64,000 nt of DNA from the NCBI GenBank assembly GCA_020746875.1, contig JAGTJL010000010.1, positions 1,364,001 through 1,428,000 on the forward strand. Reading direction: 5' to 3'. Position 1 is the first letter of the stretch. Every line of letters begins with the position of its first letter. The stretch comes from Rhexocercosporidium sp. MPI-PUGE-AT-0058. Lineage: Eukaryota; Ascomycota; Leotiomycetes; Helotiales. The notes beneath the pieces are model-generated. The model had not been told where the DNA came from and searched no databases. It saw nothing but the letters and a program-made list of their open reading frames with translations. Positions 36,540 to 49,107 of this stretch are shown here, piece after piece. The position numbers were made by a program, and so were the translations under genes.

Positions 36540-39099
36540 TTATACAATACCATGCCCACCCGGCATCCCCTCCACATTCCCAAATAACCTAAAAAGCGTA
36601 TTCTGCCACGCATCCGAGTACGGCTCTCCCCCATTCCCATTCCCAGCTCCTCCCATCCCCCACTCCCCTCCATACTCCATCGCCACCTGGCCTCCTACAC
36701 CAACACCGCTTATCCCGCCATCATATCCGCCTTGCATTCCATTGCCATTCCCGTTTCCAGTCATACCTCCCATCCCTCCACCATCCAAACCTAGACTCAA
36801 ATTCAAGTTTAGATTCTGACTCGCGAGTTCCATGCTTCTCTGATCGAAGATCGTCCATCCATCATTCACGTTCCCATTCCCACTGCCATCAGCGAGGTTA
36901 CCCGTGACATCAAGCATGGCCTCTGGTTCTGGGGCCGGCCGCGGCGTGTGCATGTTCTGTAGCGAGGACTCGAGGCGTGAGGCGAGGCGGTGGCGGAGGG
37001 AGGGGGAAGGTTGGTGTGTGTATTGGAGCATGTTTAGGTGGGCTTGGATGAGGATGAAATCTGGCGGGAGGGGAGGGTGATGTCAGGATTGTGTTTGTTG
37101 TGTTTTGAGAATGAGAAGTTTGTGGTGCGTTGAGGGAGTGGGGTGGGGTAGGGGAATGAAATTAGGGAAGAAATCAAGGGAAATGGGAAGTACCATCTGG
37201 CTCGCCGACTCCGCCTTCGATACCCTGTAAAACTAGCAGAGCGGCCCATGTTATCATCTGTTTTGACTTAACGTTAGCCGAGGATAGTACAAGGTGTCGC
37301 TAAAGGGGTTTACAGACAACTAGATCCCAGTTCGACCATATCCCCTTATCTTCGTTCTGAAGCTTCAGTGTAGCTCGAGCTGATATGAGAAGCTCATGCC
37401 GCTCGATACTCGCTACGTTGTTGGCGAAGAGATCGAAGCCTCTTGCTGGGTGGTAGATAGATAGGACGAAGAGTCGATGGAGGCTGTACTGCCGAAATAC
37501 CATCAAGCCGTCGAGTTCTGCATCATTTGGCTCTACAACATGTGTTAGAGCTTTTATCTAAAACCTTAAGTAAGTTTCAAAGAAGGAATTCATACTATTC
37601 CATAACACAAGCCAATCATCCAATTGTTTAGCCCACTCTCGGATCACCTTTCCGTCCGCTTCTGTGAACGCTGATGGAGGACGAGTCGTGCTGTCTACTT
37701 GACCGGACGAGATGAAGGACCAGATTGTGGGAAGTCCTCGACCAACGAAGTGGCTCAGTCCTATGTGCATCATTTGCGTGAGACTATAGAAAGGGTCTTT
37801 CGCTGCGGATTGCAGTTGGCGGAGAGATGGGAGAGGCGCTTCTTTCGGGAGGATGGGGCAGGACATGTGGAGAGAGGCATGTTCGAGGTCTATTATCTGT
37901 AGAAACGTGAGCTCGAATTATGATAAAGTATTTAGCAGAAGTTGGTGTACTTGAAGTCCCGAGAACAACCCCCGCCATTCATGAGATCTCTCATCGATGT
38001 GTACAGGACAGTGATCTAGTGTCAAGCGGTAACCCATTGAGATCCAGAGACCTGTCGTCTCAATAAAAGCCTCTGATATGAGACCTGCGAGGATAAGCCC
38101 GAGAACATTCTGGAACGCTTCCTGCTCGACATTCAATTTTAGGTTTTCGCTATTGGTATCATGTCGGTCTACTCGCGGGGCTGCTTGGATGGGGACCGCT
38201 AACTCTGAAATTGCACAGCATGTCGCAATAAAAAATCCTGGAGCTAGAGCTGCAAATTCAGGTGAAGGAGAATGTAGAGCTGAGACGTAGAGAATCGCTG
38301 CCAGGAGTAGAGGTGTTGGTGTAGAAGAAGTCTTTTTCTTAGAGAGAAAGTGCAGACCTGGCATAGTCTTGTGGAACCTAAATCCCTTCTTAGTAAACTG
38401 CACCAGAAGTATATCCGGGAAGCTTACGACAGCCAGAGCTGCTTGATAACCGCACGCGACCATATTTTGGAACCTTGAGGTGGTCGGGTAGTTAGTTTGA
38501 GGTGCGCCGCTGCTGCCCAAACACCACCAAACGGTTCTGGAGACTCGGTGTCAGGGATTTGGAGAGATACATCGTCGTCCAAGACTGGCTGGGAGGAAGA
38601 TACGATGCCGAGTAGTGCCTCAATTGCATCCAACCTGGTGAGCACCGTTCTTGGATCCAGCTTGGGCTCGGACGCATCGAGTCCTTGATCCTCCTGAAGC
38701 GGGCGTAGCACACTCGGAATGATCTCTTGGGGAATAGCTGCGGCCTGGGTAATAGAATCAGCCCTGATTCAGCCAGAAGGAATATGATATGGTCTGATCT
38801 TGCCCAAGACGTACATTGGCGCGAGGTTTGAAGATACAAGGGATTTGGCTTAGACGACATCTTTTGCAGGAGGATGTTCGGTCTGGGTCCACTTCACATT
38901 TCATCTAATATCGTCAGGGTTCTGGAGCTCGATGCACAAAGCTGGGTCAGCATCACCTTCTGGCGTCGACAGTTAACTATTACCATCAGTATTGGTCCAA
39001 TTGACCCCGATGCGACTCCTTGAAATACTCACCGCATGCTTTTGTGGGCTTAGGCCCAATCGTCGTGACATTGCCATTCCTGCTCCCACTACTACTCAT
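36540..39099 (-). CDS. Zn(II)2Cys6 transcription factor with fungal-specific TF domain
   Basis: Nine exons splice in phase to 673 aa: 39033..39099, 38957..38976, 38815..38904, 38428..38744, 37951..38377, 37596..37896, 37318..37532, 37194..37257, 36540..37060. The zinc cluster is assembled from exons 1-3: KACVNCRRQKMKC, then nine residues, then CKRCRLSQIPC. That is C-x2-C-x6-C-x9-C-x2-C-x6-C, a standard binuclear cluster. The middle homology region includes LLLAAILYVSALHSPSPEF, IIDLEHASLHMSCPILP and WDLVMITWAALLVLQGIEGG. This belongs to the nuclear regulator superfamily; no target can be named. The C-terminus (last 120 residues) is Gly/Asn/Met-rich and acidic-poor. The donor after WDLV is weak (GTCTGT), and a cut three bases earlier is possible. 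The second exon is only 20 nt. Confidence 0.88.
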
Positions 39100-41627
39100 C
39101 GTCTGTATACCTCAACCTAAGAAAGTGTTCCTTTACTACACGTGACGGTTCAAGACCAGAAATAGGAGATCGCTTCGACATCTAGAGTTGTTACTCGGTG
39201 ATCGGTGAACATTGAATCCCAGAGAGCCGGGCACGAGTGCATGCGCAAGGTGCAAGGACCCATCCTAGTCCCTTTGCGGTTACTAATGCTAATAAGAAGC
39301 GGGTCCCAGCATAACTTCTACATTAATCCAACTCGGCAAGTTATGCAATCTCAAACAGTTTTGGAAAGACCAGATCTTTGTATCACTCTAGTAGTCCCGA
39401 AAAACCTTGAATCTTATTAAGATACGTCGGATTGATAGGACTCGAGATCGGCAAACACCTCTGCTGTCGGGCGATCGTATTCACTCGGCGTGGTACTGAA
39501 ATCGTGTAGTTGCCCTGGCCCTTGCCCTTGTTCGCGGGGTCGCGAATCTGATATTTGATCGAGTACGAAAACGGCTTCTTGCAGATCAAAACGTGGGAGT
39601 ACGGAGTAAGCTCAAAGTATGGAGTGCGGAGATGTATCCGCCAAGTTCTAAGTTATATGATGAAGTCATTGACGGACCTATACCACCCACAGCTTGATGT
39701 GCATGATGAGACAAATCCGACCGACTTGGGCTGTGAATCTCTTTGCCACCAGCCAGGAGGGTAGCTGAACAGAGAAGAAGAAGCATTTATTGAGTGGGAG
39801 TTTCTTTATATGTATGTCCTGGCGTTGGGATATCCTAGGTTGCTTCTAGAATGCTGTCTCATAGTGTTAGGAGAAGGAGAACGCAGAGCCTCCTGGGCCT
39901 GGACCTAAAGCCTACAGTACACATGAATGCTGGATAATTGTGCTGGCCAAAAGAACTTTTGAGTTTTTATTGGCTAATGTCAACTGGCTAACATTTATTG
40001 GAATTGCCTGATCTTCTTTCAATCCAACGACATGACATCCTCAGGAAGCTGTACTCTGTACAGCATGACGGTTAGGTTGGCACAGCATACATAGATAGCA
40101 TGCATTGGTCCATAAGCGGTACTGTAATTTGCCTTGAAATTGCCCAACTGAAATGTAAGCGCAAGCACCAATCACAAGAGTAAATAGGTAGCCAGCATGC
40201 CGGAAGGCCCAATTCCAAGCCAAGAAAAGAACAGTGTATGTTACGGTACGGTAACACAACAGTAAGCCGAGAAAGACCCCTGGGCTGCGGTGACCGAATT
40301 ACTGGCCAAGCCGGGCGCCAGACCGTCATCATACATCATACTTACTGGACATCATCGAAAAAACGAGACAACCTAGCAAAACATCCTCGCTGCTGCATCT
40401 CGTTCTCCTCGCACTCGCTCTCCCTCTCCCCTTTCTCGCTCCACACTACTACTGAAGACGAATTTCACTTTGGCTCTTGTGTTTCCTCATTATGCTCTAC
40501 AGTACATCTGAATGTGGCGACAGCTGTCCACTCGCAGCCGCAGCGTCTTCAAAATTGCCGCCCGACCGCCTCCTCAAGCGGGCTGGTCATTGGCCACGAC
40601 GGGCATTAACGCATGATAATTAAAGGTTTTGGGCAGCTGGCTCTACCAGATAGGGTTGTCTCGCTGCCCAACAGACCACAAACATGAGTAGCGGACGCCC
40701 CATTCCCGTCCGTCACCGCCTGGAGCCCAGTTGTGTCGTGCACCACTCCGTCTGGGGAAGTCCTTGTACCAGCCATCTGCTGCAGCTGAGCATTTCTACC
40801 GACGCTCATCGAACCGCACCACGCTTGGAGGAGCTTTGGGCTGCGACTGGCATCCCTTCACTACCACAGCGCGCCTAGCCCAATGATGCCCAATAGAAAC
40901 AACGCTATATCCGAAAATCAGCTCCTGAATGGTCCGTTGACAGCAAAGCATTCCAGGCGGAGAAAGGAACTTCCTTGAAGATCACTGGCATGGTTGCCGA
41001 GTAGTACCACAGAACGTCGTGCCAGCTACAGAACACTTTGTTTGTTCGTGACGTTTCCGATGATCTCTAACGCCGAGTAATTGCCTTTGCAAGATTCTTC
41101 CTGTTTCCTTTCCTCAAACGACGCCCACTTTGTGCAGAGTGGCAATATCCCGCTGCATGCAATCCGTCTCAACTCGACTTGTTGTCTTTCGATCTTCAGG
41201 CCAAACCCTGGCCAAAGCTCCATGCCATCGTTGGCGCCGCCCCGTCCGGTATGTCAAACCTGCAGAATTGGATGGCTGGACCTTGAAACTTGACAGTATA
41301 GAAAGGCCACTTGTCTCACCGCGAAGAAGTCTATAAATTAGCGGCTTCATATCTCAGACTCGGAACATATAGGTTGCGACCTCCCTCCATTCCCAAAGCT
41401 ACACATTTGGCGAGCTACCAATCACTCACCGCCTGAACACCCCCAAGGATTTTTCCAACCAGGAACCCAGGACCCAGTTGGCAAATAGATCCGTTTTGGA
41501 AAGGAAGTACCGTCATACCGACCTTCCTCAGGACACTTAGGAGCATTTGCCGTGTTTTTGATTTCCTTTGTACTTTGTACAATTGTCTCTCTTACTGTTC
41601 AAACACACCAAGGATCCTGAAAGCGAC
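39100..41627. other. Divergent upstream region of two genes
   Basis: About 2.5 kb between head-to-head starts. Only short, overlapping open frames are present. The part from about 40.4 kb rightward is rich in CT tracts and may be the leader of the plus-strand gene. No repeats with clear ends, no tRNA. Confidence 0.5.
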
Positions 41628-42777
41628 ATGATGGCCTCAAGACGAAGTCTTCAAGTTCAACCTGATTACGGATATGGGCGACCTGTTCCCATTCCACCCA
41701 TCGGTACAATGAGCGCCTCCAGAAGGTACGAAGAATACTGCACCAGGCACCGGATCTCAAGCTGACCACCAAAAAGTAACACCTACCAAGAAGTCGCACA
41801 AACTGGATACGACAATCCCTACTATCCCGCGTCCAGGTAAGATGTTCGTCTCTCAATCCCCAAGCCATGATACTGAAAGTCGATTTCGAAGCGCATCATA
41901 CACTCCAGCAACTTCAAGTTACAGTCCACCCGGCCCAATCGCATCGATACCGGCAGGGGCCAGCCTCGTCCGCTCGGACTACTCTTCCAATGGGTACAAC
42001 ATGGGAGCATCCTCTGCTCTGTACGGCGCTGCCGGACCTGGGTATAACTCGTACTCGAGTCCAAACTCAAGTTGGGAACCTCAAGGCAGGATTTCACCCG
42101 AGACCTATGAGGAATATGTGGCATCCCCAAGCCCAAGTGATTATGCGCTTGAAGGTTCAAGCAAATCAGTAAGCAAATCCAAGAGCGATGGAAAGGCGCA
42201 TTCCCAGCAAAGGCGTCCATCCAATAGGGACGAGTTCGATGGACCGCACCAGTTCTTGCAACGCCCACCACCAGATTATATTGCCCAACAGGAGAGAGAC
42301 TTGCCACATCTCCCCACAAACCTTGTGGTACACGAGCAGGATAGTATCCTCACCCAAGTCAATGATCGGCTCTCTCAGTGTGCATTTGATTTCGTTGCGA
42401 AGTATCAATTTCCCATCCCACTAGCCAACGGAGAGATGAGACCTGTCGAGAGACCTCAAGACAGGGAATGGACGGAATGGGTATATCTCTTGAAGCGTTT
42501 GGCCACAAAACGACGGATACCTGCCAGGGTTCTGTACAATGGCCAGATAAAGCAATTCATCACCATCCTGGAGAACTCCCTGGAGATGCGCCACGCAGCG
42601 AAACACCAATCCCGCCCTCTGAAGGACGACAGGAACATCCTTCAATTAATATCAGCTGGCATCCAGGTCGCTAAAATTTTAAAGGATAGCTCTGCAATGG
42701 CTGCTCTTGATAATCTATACGTTACAACTGAGCAGCAGATTCAGGAACGAGCTCATAGCAGCCGCTATAGAGCTTAA
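41628..42777 (+). CDS. Conserved fungal protein of unknown function
   Basis: Three exons (41628..41725, 41777..41836, 41880..42777) splice in phase to 351 aa. The second intron is only 43 bp, at the lower limit for fungi, but it is needed because the unspliced frame hits TAA at once. Residues 1-180 are disordered and rich in Ser, Tyr, Gly and Pro. From about 190 the chain becomes a compact, charged helical block: HEQDSILTQVNDRLSQCAFD, then DREWTEWVYLLKRLATKRR, LYNGQIKQFITILENSLEMR, HQSRPLKDDRNILQLISAG and AKILKDSSAMAALDNLY. I have the impression of near-identical blocks in other ascomycete hypothetical proteins but cannot name the family. No signal peptide or membrane segment. It lies 1.1 kb upstream of a zinc-cluster regulator in the same direction, which hints at but does not prove a regulatory role. 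Confidence 0.8.
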
Positions 42778-43901
42778 TGTCGCCAGATGACTTCACGACT
42801 TTACGTTTGCATGGGCTCGGCGTTGGCCCCCCTGCGATGGGATCCATTGGACATCCTACCCTTTCATTTTGGTTTTCGGACTGCCATTTTTTCATAGCTT
42901 CAGGTGCTTGCGTGCGTGGGAAAAACTTCATGGACTGAAGTTCGAAGCCCCTTCTCGATTATAGCCAAGACCATGAATGCCGGAGTTTTGCCGGATCAAG
43001 TTACCAACAGGCGAGAGACGAGTTTGGGCGACCATTTGGAACTTCGACCAATTTGCAGATATCCTAATCTTTCGGAATTTTTTGATTTTTGGGTTTAGAG
43101 AAGTTTCGAGAATGGAGCGGATTTTCACAGGCCAGGATTTCTTGTTTCGTGGATTTATCGTTGGAGAGATTTGCCGACTTTTCGCAGGAGGAACGCTATC
43201 CAGATTGATTTTCCGTGGGCGTATTTCCAAGTGTTTCTTTTCGTCGTTTCGTTTGCTGTACATCTGAGCACGCATTGGAGGCTGCGTATTACTCCGTTTC
43301 GGAATTTCTTCGTCAGCGCTGCAGGACGGGGCGTCTGGACAGATTATCAGGTCTGTCAACTATACGTTTGGGGCGAGTTTGTTGGTCTTTTAGCCGTAGT
43401 GTTTGCAGGAACGGTGACAAGAAAGGTTTAGAGCTTTTCATGGACGTCGGTCGTGGTCGGTTGTGTCCCAATTACAATACATCCCATGTCACCCATCGCC
43501 TCCGCCTCCCAAGTGACCTGCAGTCGAACCCAGAGTGCCCAATGGGGTGGGGTCGTTCGCCATCCTGAGGATCCCAAGCCCTGTAACTATCCCGCACCGG
43601 TGACAGAAATGTTTACCGTGACAGGGGTCCTCAAGCTAGGTCCCAACGGCCATAACCTCAACGCTGACCCTCGAGAAAATCGCTCTCCCATTCCCTTCAA
43701 TACATAATTCTGCAACCTTCTTGCTATCGTGAATTCATCGTCCATTTCTTGTGTTGTCGTTATCCCGTATATACCTTTTTTCTTGCAATTTTGTGCCATT
43801 TGTTCACAACATCGTCTCAGCCTACCAGTCACCATCGAGACATACCCCGCGAAATACCAACAAGCATCTTCGATTGATCAATCGAACATCTAGACTATCT
43901 G
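42778..43901. other. Spacer between same-strand genes
   Basis: About 1.1 kb with 3' UTR and promoter/leader sequence. Three overlapping open frames of about 90-140 codons occur near 42.9-43.5 kb on both strands and look fortuitous. Confidence 0.5.
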
Positions 43902-46482
43902 ATGTCGGTTCACGCCCAGTCCCAACGCAGCCACAGCCGCAGATCTGCCGAGTCTCCGCAGCAGAATCCCTTCTTCGCCCAGGCACAAGCCTCGCAGCCT
44001 CACCCCACCATGTCTCCTTCGTACAACGACAACTCGGCATACATTCAACCGGGCATGGACGTGAACCTCTTCGAACCCGCCGATGTCGAATCAATCATGC
44101 TGGAGTTGATGGAAGGCGTCACCTCCTCCGCGGTGATGGGTGGCTCCCTGGCACAATCACCCTCTCACGACTGGTCGAATCTCGACTACCCGAGCCCGAG
44201 TATTGGCATGGAAGAGTGTACAAACAGTATGGTGCGGATACAGCATGCATTCCCTCAGGACCAGGGGAACCAAGCATATTCCGACAACCCGAATCTGGCA
44301 GCGAGTGTGGAGTCGGATGGGGACTTCGACATGTTCCAAATGACAGGAAATGACATGGCTGGATCATGGTTTGTCGGTGCACACTACAAGGTGGATGATC
44401 AGGTGGTAGCGGATACACATAATCCGAGCTACTACCTAAAGTCGTTGTCAAGTGCTGGTATGTTGCCGTTGTTGTTCGTTTCAGTTGTCTTGATTGCTCA
44501 TACAATGACACAGAACCTCGTACTGTTCACAACCCCTACGAAAGATATCAAGTAAGTAAGGGAGAGCCCGTCTCCCCGGACACACAACACTACCTATATT
44601 CTATGAACCAGACACAGATATCGATGGCTTATCCCGGAGCTGTGAAGTCTTATGCCGATGGTCCTTGGTCGCACGTTAACCCTCAAATGTCCGGATGGGG
44701 ACCTGATTTTGTCGCATATGAACCCTCTCCAGGACCTCAAGGAGAAGTAGACTCGGAGGGAAGCTCTAGTAGAGCCTCGAGCGAACCGCATTCCCCGCAG
44801 ATCAGAAAGTCCAGGGTCGAGAAGTCTCGTCCCTCCCGAAAAGCAAACGGCAAATCCGGCAAGGATCAACCCAAAGACAAGGAGCTTACATGGGCTAATG
44901 CCGGCATTGGCGAGGATGGGACCAGCTTTGTGTTCGAGAAGAAAGGGGAGGAGGAGACGCATCGAACCGGCGTCAGAACTGGAAAACTAGGCCGCGAAGC
45001 CGCTGAGAAAGCAAAACGAATGAGAAAGGTTGGGGCATGTTGGCCATGCTGGATACTGAAAGTACCTGTAAGTCTTTCTTCTATAAGGATGGATCACGAG
45101 GCTGATCGTCGTGCAGTGCTCAGAAGGAGAAATTTGCGCGAGATGCAAGAAGTCGAAGCAAGCGTTTATCTCCCCGAGCGCAGACCAGCTCTGTTGTCGT
45201 CAGGGCATGAAAGACCACGTGGATGTTTTCTTTCCTAAATTTCTCCACTCGCAATTCGACAAGCGTAAGATTGAAGCTCTCGTGTTGAAGCACACGAATG
45301 GCTTTCGCAGCGTCACGATCGTCGTTGAGCTCTCTGCCGGAGCAGCATTTAAACCCATGAAGGTTTGCGCTAACATATTCCGACGCAAGACAAACGCCTT
45401 GCTCAGACAATCACGCCTGATCGCAGGCACTGGCAGCAACCAGAACTCAGAGCTTGAGGAACAAGACAGCTTGCCAATTGGTATATTGGGACTGTCGCCG
45501 TCAAGTTTGAAGAAGACTTGTTCCAAGCACATTGAAGAAATGGTCGCCTCTCCTGGTTACGCTAGACAAGTCTCCGCTGGTGATCAGTCACCACTCGCTT
45601 TTCAACTCCTATCAGCCATACAGAAGTATGCTGCAATTGTAAGCTTCCCAATAGTCACCAGGCCAGCGACACTGACAAGCTGAACAGGAACCCATTGTGT
45701 ATGAAGCGCTCAAACTTCATGCAATGCTCTACTTCATGAGCAGTCTGCTAACTTTCACCCCTTCATCTGCGCAGAATATCGATGAAAACCTGCAGCGGCT
45801 GGGGCACAGTCCCAGTAAATTGGATGACTTTCCTTCCTCCCGTCTTCTCAGCCGTCAGATAAAGGGAACCGTGTTCAGGCTACAAGAGGAGACTACGGCC
45901 GATGTACTTGCTTTAGTGGAAAAGTCTTTGCGAAGACGTACCCAGGATCACTGGGCGCCATCATTCGCCACAATTCTCATCGTCTGTCTCTGTATTGAAA
46001 ACTTGGAAACAGCAGCACATACGCTCGTTGAGTGTGATATGTTACGAGCGGACGGTGGAAAAGGTTTCGGGAGGTCGAAGAGTCTGGAAGCATGTAAGGC
46101 CCTGGAAAATGGGCCATTCGCACAGTGCAAGAGGCTGTTGCACGAAATCTATCGAAGCAATAAAGAAAGTAACGGAGGAGCACGGGACGGAGGCTTCAAT
46201 CCTTTCAAAACTTTTCAGAAACAAAGAAGAACAGGCCTGGAAGGCGAGGCAAAGAAGATGGTCATCGAGGTTTCCACTATCCTAGATGAGAATTGTAAGT
46301 TTCCTAAACCGGGGGCGTGGTTGACAATGACTAACTTGAGCTCAGGGTCGGAGGTATCGAATTTGGCCAAAAGGGAATCGCTGATTGACCTTGGCCACAA
46401 AGTCAGGCCAGGAGACATCAGGCCTCACAACACCGGTCGATTAGCGTCGAATTTCTTGATGTCTTTTTTCCCTGATGTATGA
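43902..46482 (+). CDS. Atypical zinc-cluster transcription regulator
   Basis: Six exons (43902..44457, 44514..44551, 44612..45067, 45117..45638, 45688..46294, 46346..46482) splice in phase to 771 aa. The N-terminal 340 residues are disordered and acidic, with the charged segment SRPSRKANGKSGKDQPKDK. A zinc cluster straddles the exon 3/4 junction: ACWPCWILKVPCSEGEICARC, then a 15-residue gap, then CCRQG. The first five Cys fit C-x2-C-x6-C-x5-C-x2-C, but the sixth is displaced compared with Gal4-type clusters. The rest (about 360-770) is helical, with Cys-rich stretches such as LIVCLCIENLETAAHTLVEC. This wording resembles a Pezizomycotina family of putative regulators; its targets are unknown. 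It acts presumably in the nucleus. Exon 2 is 38 nt. Confidence 0.82.
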
Positions 46483-48335
46483 AACCGTATGCACTGCGAA
46501 TGAACTAATGAAGTGATGAAGCATATAATGTTGCAAAGCATTTGAGCGTATTTTTGCTATGATATTTATTTATGATAAATAATGATTCTGCATCCCAATA
46601 TATTGGTACCACAGACGCAATGAATGCCCAGCTTGCCACTCTTCTCTTGAAGAAACATGTGAATCGCCTTAGTGAAAAAGGACTGGGCGAGAATTGCAAG
46701 TTTGTTTGTCCGATTTAGTCCTCCTGACGCACTTTCTGCGTCAACAGGGTGGAATGGACGGGCTGTCTAGGCCTTTGGTTCTATATCCCACGAACGATAT
46801 TGAAATAAGTGACGCTCAAGTCCATCAAAGAGGCGCAAGAGGTAGGCAATATGTGGTTTGTTGCTGATGACGAAGGAAAAGGAAAGAGAAGGAAAGTAAC
46901 GTGCTTCGAGGTTGATCGAAGATCGCTCACGTGAAGACACCATACTGTGTCTGCCTAGTGCTCCAAAAGCCTGCAAATTCTGCCGGGCACAAATCCGCTC
47001 ATACATTGAGATGGATGATGGAAGCATGAGACTACTGCATGGTTAATGCAACGGACGCTTCATGGATCGTAGAAAGCCACTTGCATTGAGGATGGTCGTT
47101 TGTGTTCGAGGATGAAGGATGGATGGGAAGTTCATGAAGAAAAAATTCAAGATGAAGCACTCACTAGCGCATCGCTTAAGGTTCTGCGCTTGCTCATATC
47201 GGAGTTAGCGCGGCTGCTGGCCTTAGCTCGCTTCATCCCAACTTCACCTCGCTCAGCGCTCTTCCTCTCGTTCTTAATATTTATATTTACAAGCACAATA
47301 AAATCAACCGCAAACCATCATCTCTACTGGGCTGTCGGTCATGAGTTGTGCGACAGTGAGCCATATCTATGGAATCATCTACTGCGGCTGATTGATCCCT
47401 TGTTTGGTGTCAATGAAGTTGCGGTGCTCCATGAGTGTAACATCTTAACCCTTACAAGTAGAACTGTTTTAAGATGTAGGTTGAATGTTTTTCCTGTCTC
47501 GGAGAATAATTTGTCGAAGTATTTGGGTCTGCTACCGTTCCAAGGTGAATGTTGCATATTGACTTTGTTCTGAGATTTGCTCGGCTAGAAACAAATGTGA
47601 AAAAATGTATTTGTATATCTAACTATATCTCGAGATAGTCCTCAAGCCGTTTGTTGTTCTATTTCGTTCTTTCCTTAGATGATGTTATATGTCGTCTCCT
47701 AATCCCCAAGTCTTCCTATTGAGCCAAACTTCTGTCCTGTTAGAGGATATGTCAACGACTTGCGGCGTGAGCCAGTCTTTAAAAATGGCAAACATATGGA
47801 AACAACTCAAAGAGTCGAATCCTTAGTGTTTGTTCTTTCTGTCATATGCGTCTTTGACACTTCATGGTGACTTCAAATCATGATGCGTGTCCAGAATTTT
47901 CGTTGTTGTTCAGAACCTGTTCTGCAATCATGATGTCATTCCTAGACATTCGTACAAATGCAGATGCCACTGCTTGAATACCGTGGTCGACTGTGGGCAT
48001 TAAGTCTCATCGGTGGTCGAGCTCAAGGCATTGGCAATCGTGCAGTCCGTACTGGAATCTCAGCGAAAGAGCACGCCTACATGTTCAGGCCAAAACTTGG
48101 CCCAGGTTCTTTATGAGCTCATCGTTGATTCTAGAGCTACGCTACTAGGCAGCTAGTTATTAAGTAGTTCCCCAGTACAAGAATTTGCAAACCCACAATG
48201 TCTCTTAAACTTCTCAATTCTTGAATCAATAACAACAACACAGGTGGCTAATAACAAAACCACTTCGACTATTATTCCCGCACATTCACATCGTGATCAG
48301 CATCTTCATCAACTCAGCCCGCAACACATAGAATA
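46483..48335. other. Non-coding stretch
   Basis: About 1.85 kb, A+T-rich from 47.5 kb on. A 157-codon open frame on the plus strand (47100..47573) has no recognisable similarity and no intron support. Nothing else is seen. Confidence 0.5.
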
Positions 48336-49107
48336 ATGTCGCTATTACGGCTTCTAGACGAGCTCTTACTCGAGGTCATAGATCACATCTTCGAAGAGCC
48401 AGACATCAACAGCTTCATGATTATCAACAAGCACCACTACAAACTCTCCCTCAACTCACTCTACCTAACTGACATCTATTCCCAATCTAGCATCTACAAG
48501 AACAAGTCCTTATTTTGGACCGTTGATCACAGCCATGAAACTAATCTCCGATTTCTCATCCACCTCGGAGTCGATCTCAACGTTCAAAAGGTCGCCTGGG
48601 ATACTGGACGGACGTGAAACTTTCCCCGGGCACAGTTAAAGTGTTGTAACAGAATGAGTTCGGGTACTTACAGCTCTTAGCCCTGGGTATTGCTGCTAGA
48701 AAGGGAAATGTCGCCATGTTACGCATCCTCCTTGAAGACGGTGCGAAGGCCAAAGCAAGTGATATATCAATACATTCCTCGCCCCTCGGCTCTTGCCATC
48801 GCGAACGTCACACAGAAGCCTTCCTTTTTCCATTTACAGCAACACCACATGAGCTTCGTCACAGAGAGGACGGACCTCGCAGTCTGTCACCTTTCCACCT
48901 CGCAAGCTTACAACACCGCGCCGAAATAGCACGCACGCTTCTCAATAATGCCCCGTTGTTGACCTGAAAGACAGGACGGGCAATGTACCGCTGACTGACG
49001 CTCTCGCAGCAGGCGAATGTTACGCCCGCGACTTCGATCGAGATGTGAATCTCATCTCGGGCCACCCGGGTGCTTCGGAACCGAGGGCTGCAATGATAGA
49101 GACTTGA
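48336..49107 (+). pseudogene. F-box / ankyrin-repeat gene relic
   Basis: The first 93 codons start with an F-box-like segment (LLRLLDELLLEVIDHIF, then INSFMIINKHHYKLSLNSLY) and run into a first ankyrin-like helix pair (HETNLRFLIHLGVDLN), then stop at 48617. In shifted frames further ankyrin pieces follow: GIAARKGNVAMLRILLEDGA near 48.69-48.76 kb, PFHLASLQHRAEIARTLLNN near 48.89-48.95 kb, and DLKDRTGNVPLTDALAAGEC near 48.96-49.02 kb. At least two frame changes and a stop separate the pieces, and the array ends abruptly. Intact F-box/ankyrin proteins of this kind are abundant in fungal genomes as substrate adaptors of SCF ubiquitin ligases. I read this as a decayed copy. A short expressed 93 aa protein cannot be excluded. 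Confidence 0.75.

Noticed and set aside
42928..43568. Overlapping frames of 86-143 codons on both strands
   Set aside because: Mutually overlapping in four frames, no motif, sits between the 3' end of one gene and the leader of the next.
47100..47573. 157-codon open frame on the plus strand
   Set aside because: No similarity I can recognise, no introns, isolated in A+T-rich DNA; kept only as a remote possibility.
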